This document shows, in pieces, positions 63,974 to 64,000 of a DNA stretch of 64,000 nt. The DNA is from Variovorax ginsengisoli (GTDB lineage Bacteria; Pseudomonadota; Gammaproteobacteria; Burkholderiales; Burkholderiaceae_C). Numbering within the stretch: the first letter of the stretch is position 1; each line of letters begins with the position of its first letter. Where the stretch lies: assembly GCF_030811835.1 (NCBI RefSeq), contig NZ_JAUSRO010000001.1:186001-250000 (forward strand), given 5' to 3'. The position numbers and the translations under genes are program-made. The notes beneath the pieces were generated by a model. It searched no databases. It was not told the DNA's origin and saw only the letters and a list, made by a program, of their open reading frames with translations.

Positions 63974-64000
63974 TCAGGCCTTCCAGACACCCTCGTGCGC
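63974..64000 (-). CDS. Possible C-terminal end of an upstream gene
   Basis: On the minus strand the last bases read ..AHEGVWKA and a TGA (63974-63976), 20 bases before the ureD start. The short spacing fits the end of an upstream operon partner, but eight codons are too few to identify it. Confidence 0.3.
   Translation of the reverse strand, partial: AHEGVWKA

Overview
The window is a GC-rich chromosomal segment from a betaproteobacterium, most likely a Comamonadaceae member close to Variovorax. The reasons are the UrtABCDE urea transporter, four Bug-type solute-binding proteins, hydantoin and amide catabolism genes, and a DUF3348/DUF802/OmpA/DUF2894 cassette that I know mainly from Burkholderiales. 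I see no rRNA, tRNA, CRISPR array, phage or insertion sequence, and no gap between genes exceeds 300 bases.

Layout. (1) 1-5280: end of urtA, then urtBCDE, carrying two structured intergenic repeats. (2) 5322-13347: a tripartite RND efflux pump in an overlapping operon with a heavy-metal-type response regulator and sensor kinase, then an MFS exporter to 14698. (3) 14707-22912: an amino-acid catabolic island built around a divergent promoter with three GTATAC boxes. A fused 2Fe-2S/FAD/FAD dehydrogenase and an ABC ATPase run left. A DapA-family enzyme, binding protein, permease, GntR regulator, EVE protein and acetyltransferase run right. Degradation of D-hydroxyproline or a related imino acid is the best guess. 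(4) 23624-27895: a four-gene, ion-channel-like cassette (MotA/ZorA-like protein with a long tail, MotB/OmpA-like partner, two DUF proteins) with no function known to me. (5) 27951-38511: a leftward catabolic module with two hydroxyacid dehydrogenases, a lactonase, two LigI-like amidohydrolases, an RraA/LigK-like aldolase and four Bug proteins, next to a divergent IclR regulator. (6) 38572-46679: a frameshifted gene, two MFS transporters, a racemase-family protein lacking both catalytic cysteines, a hydantoinase, an SDR and an epimerase. (7) 46844-58212: two ABC importers, an amidohydrolase, an amidase, an arylmalonate-decarboxylase/maleate-isomerase-like enzyme and a GntR regulator. Four promoter regions here share the same TTGTATCCAAT sites and look like one regulon. 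(8) 58273-63014: an aldehyde dehydrogenase with a sigma-54 promoter, its divergent AcoR-like activator and a zinc alcohol dehydrogenase. (9) 63123-63953: ureD, pointing left at the window edge.

The strongest leads are the MotA/MotB-like cassette, the shared-operator regulon around the single-cysteine AMDase-like enzyme, the racemase-like protein without catalytic cysteines, and the two families of structured intergenic repeats.
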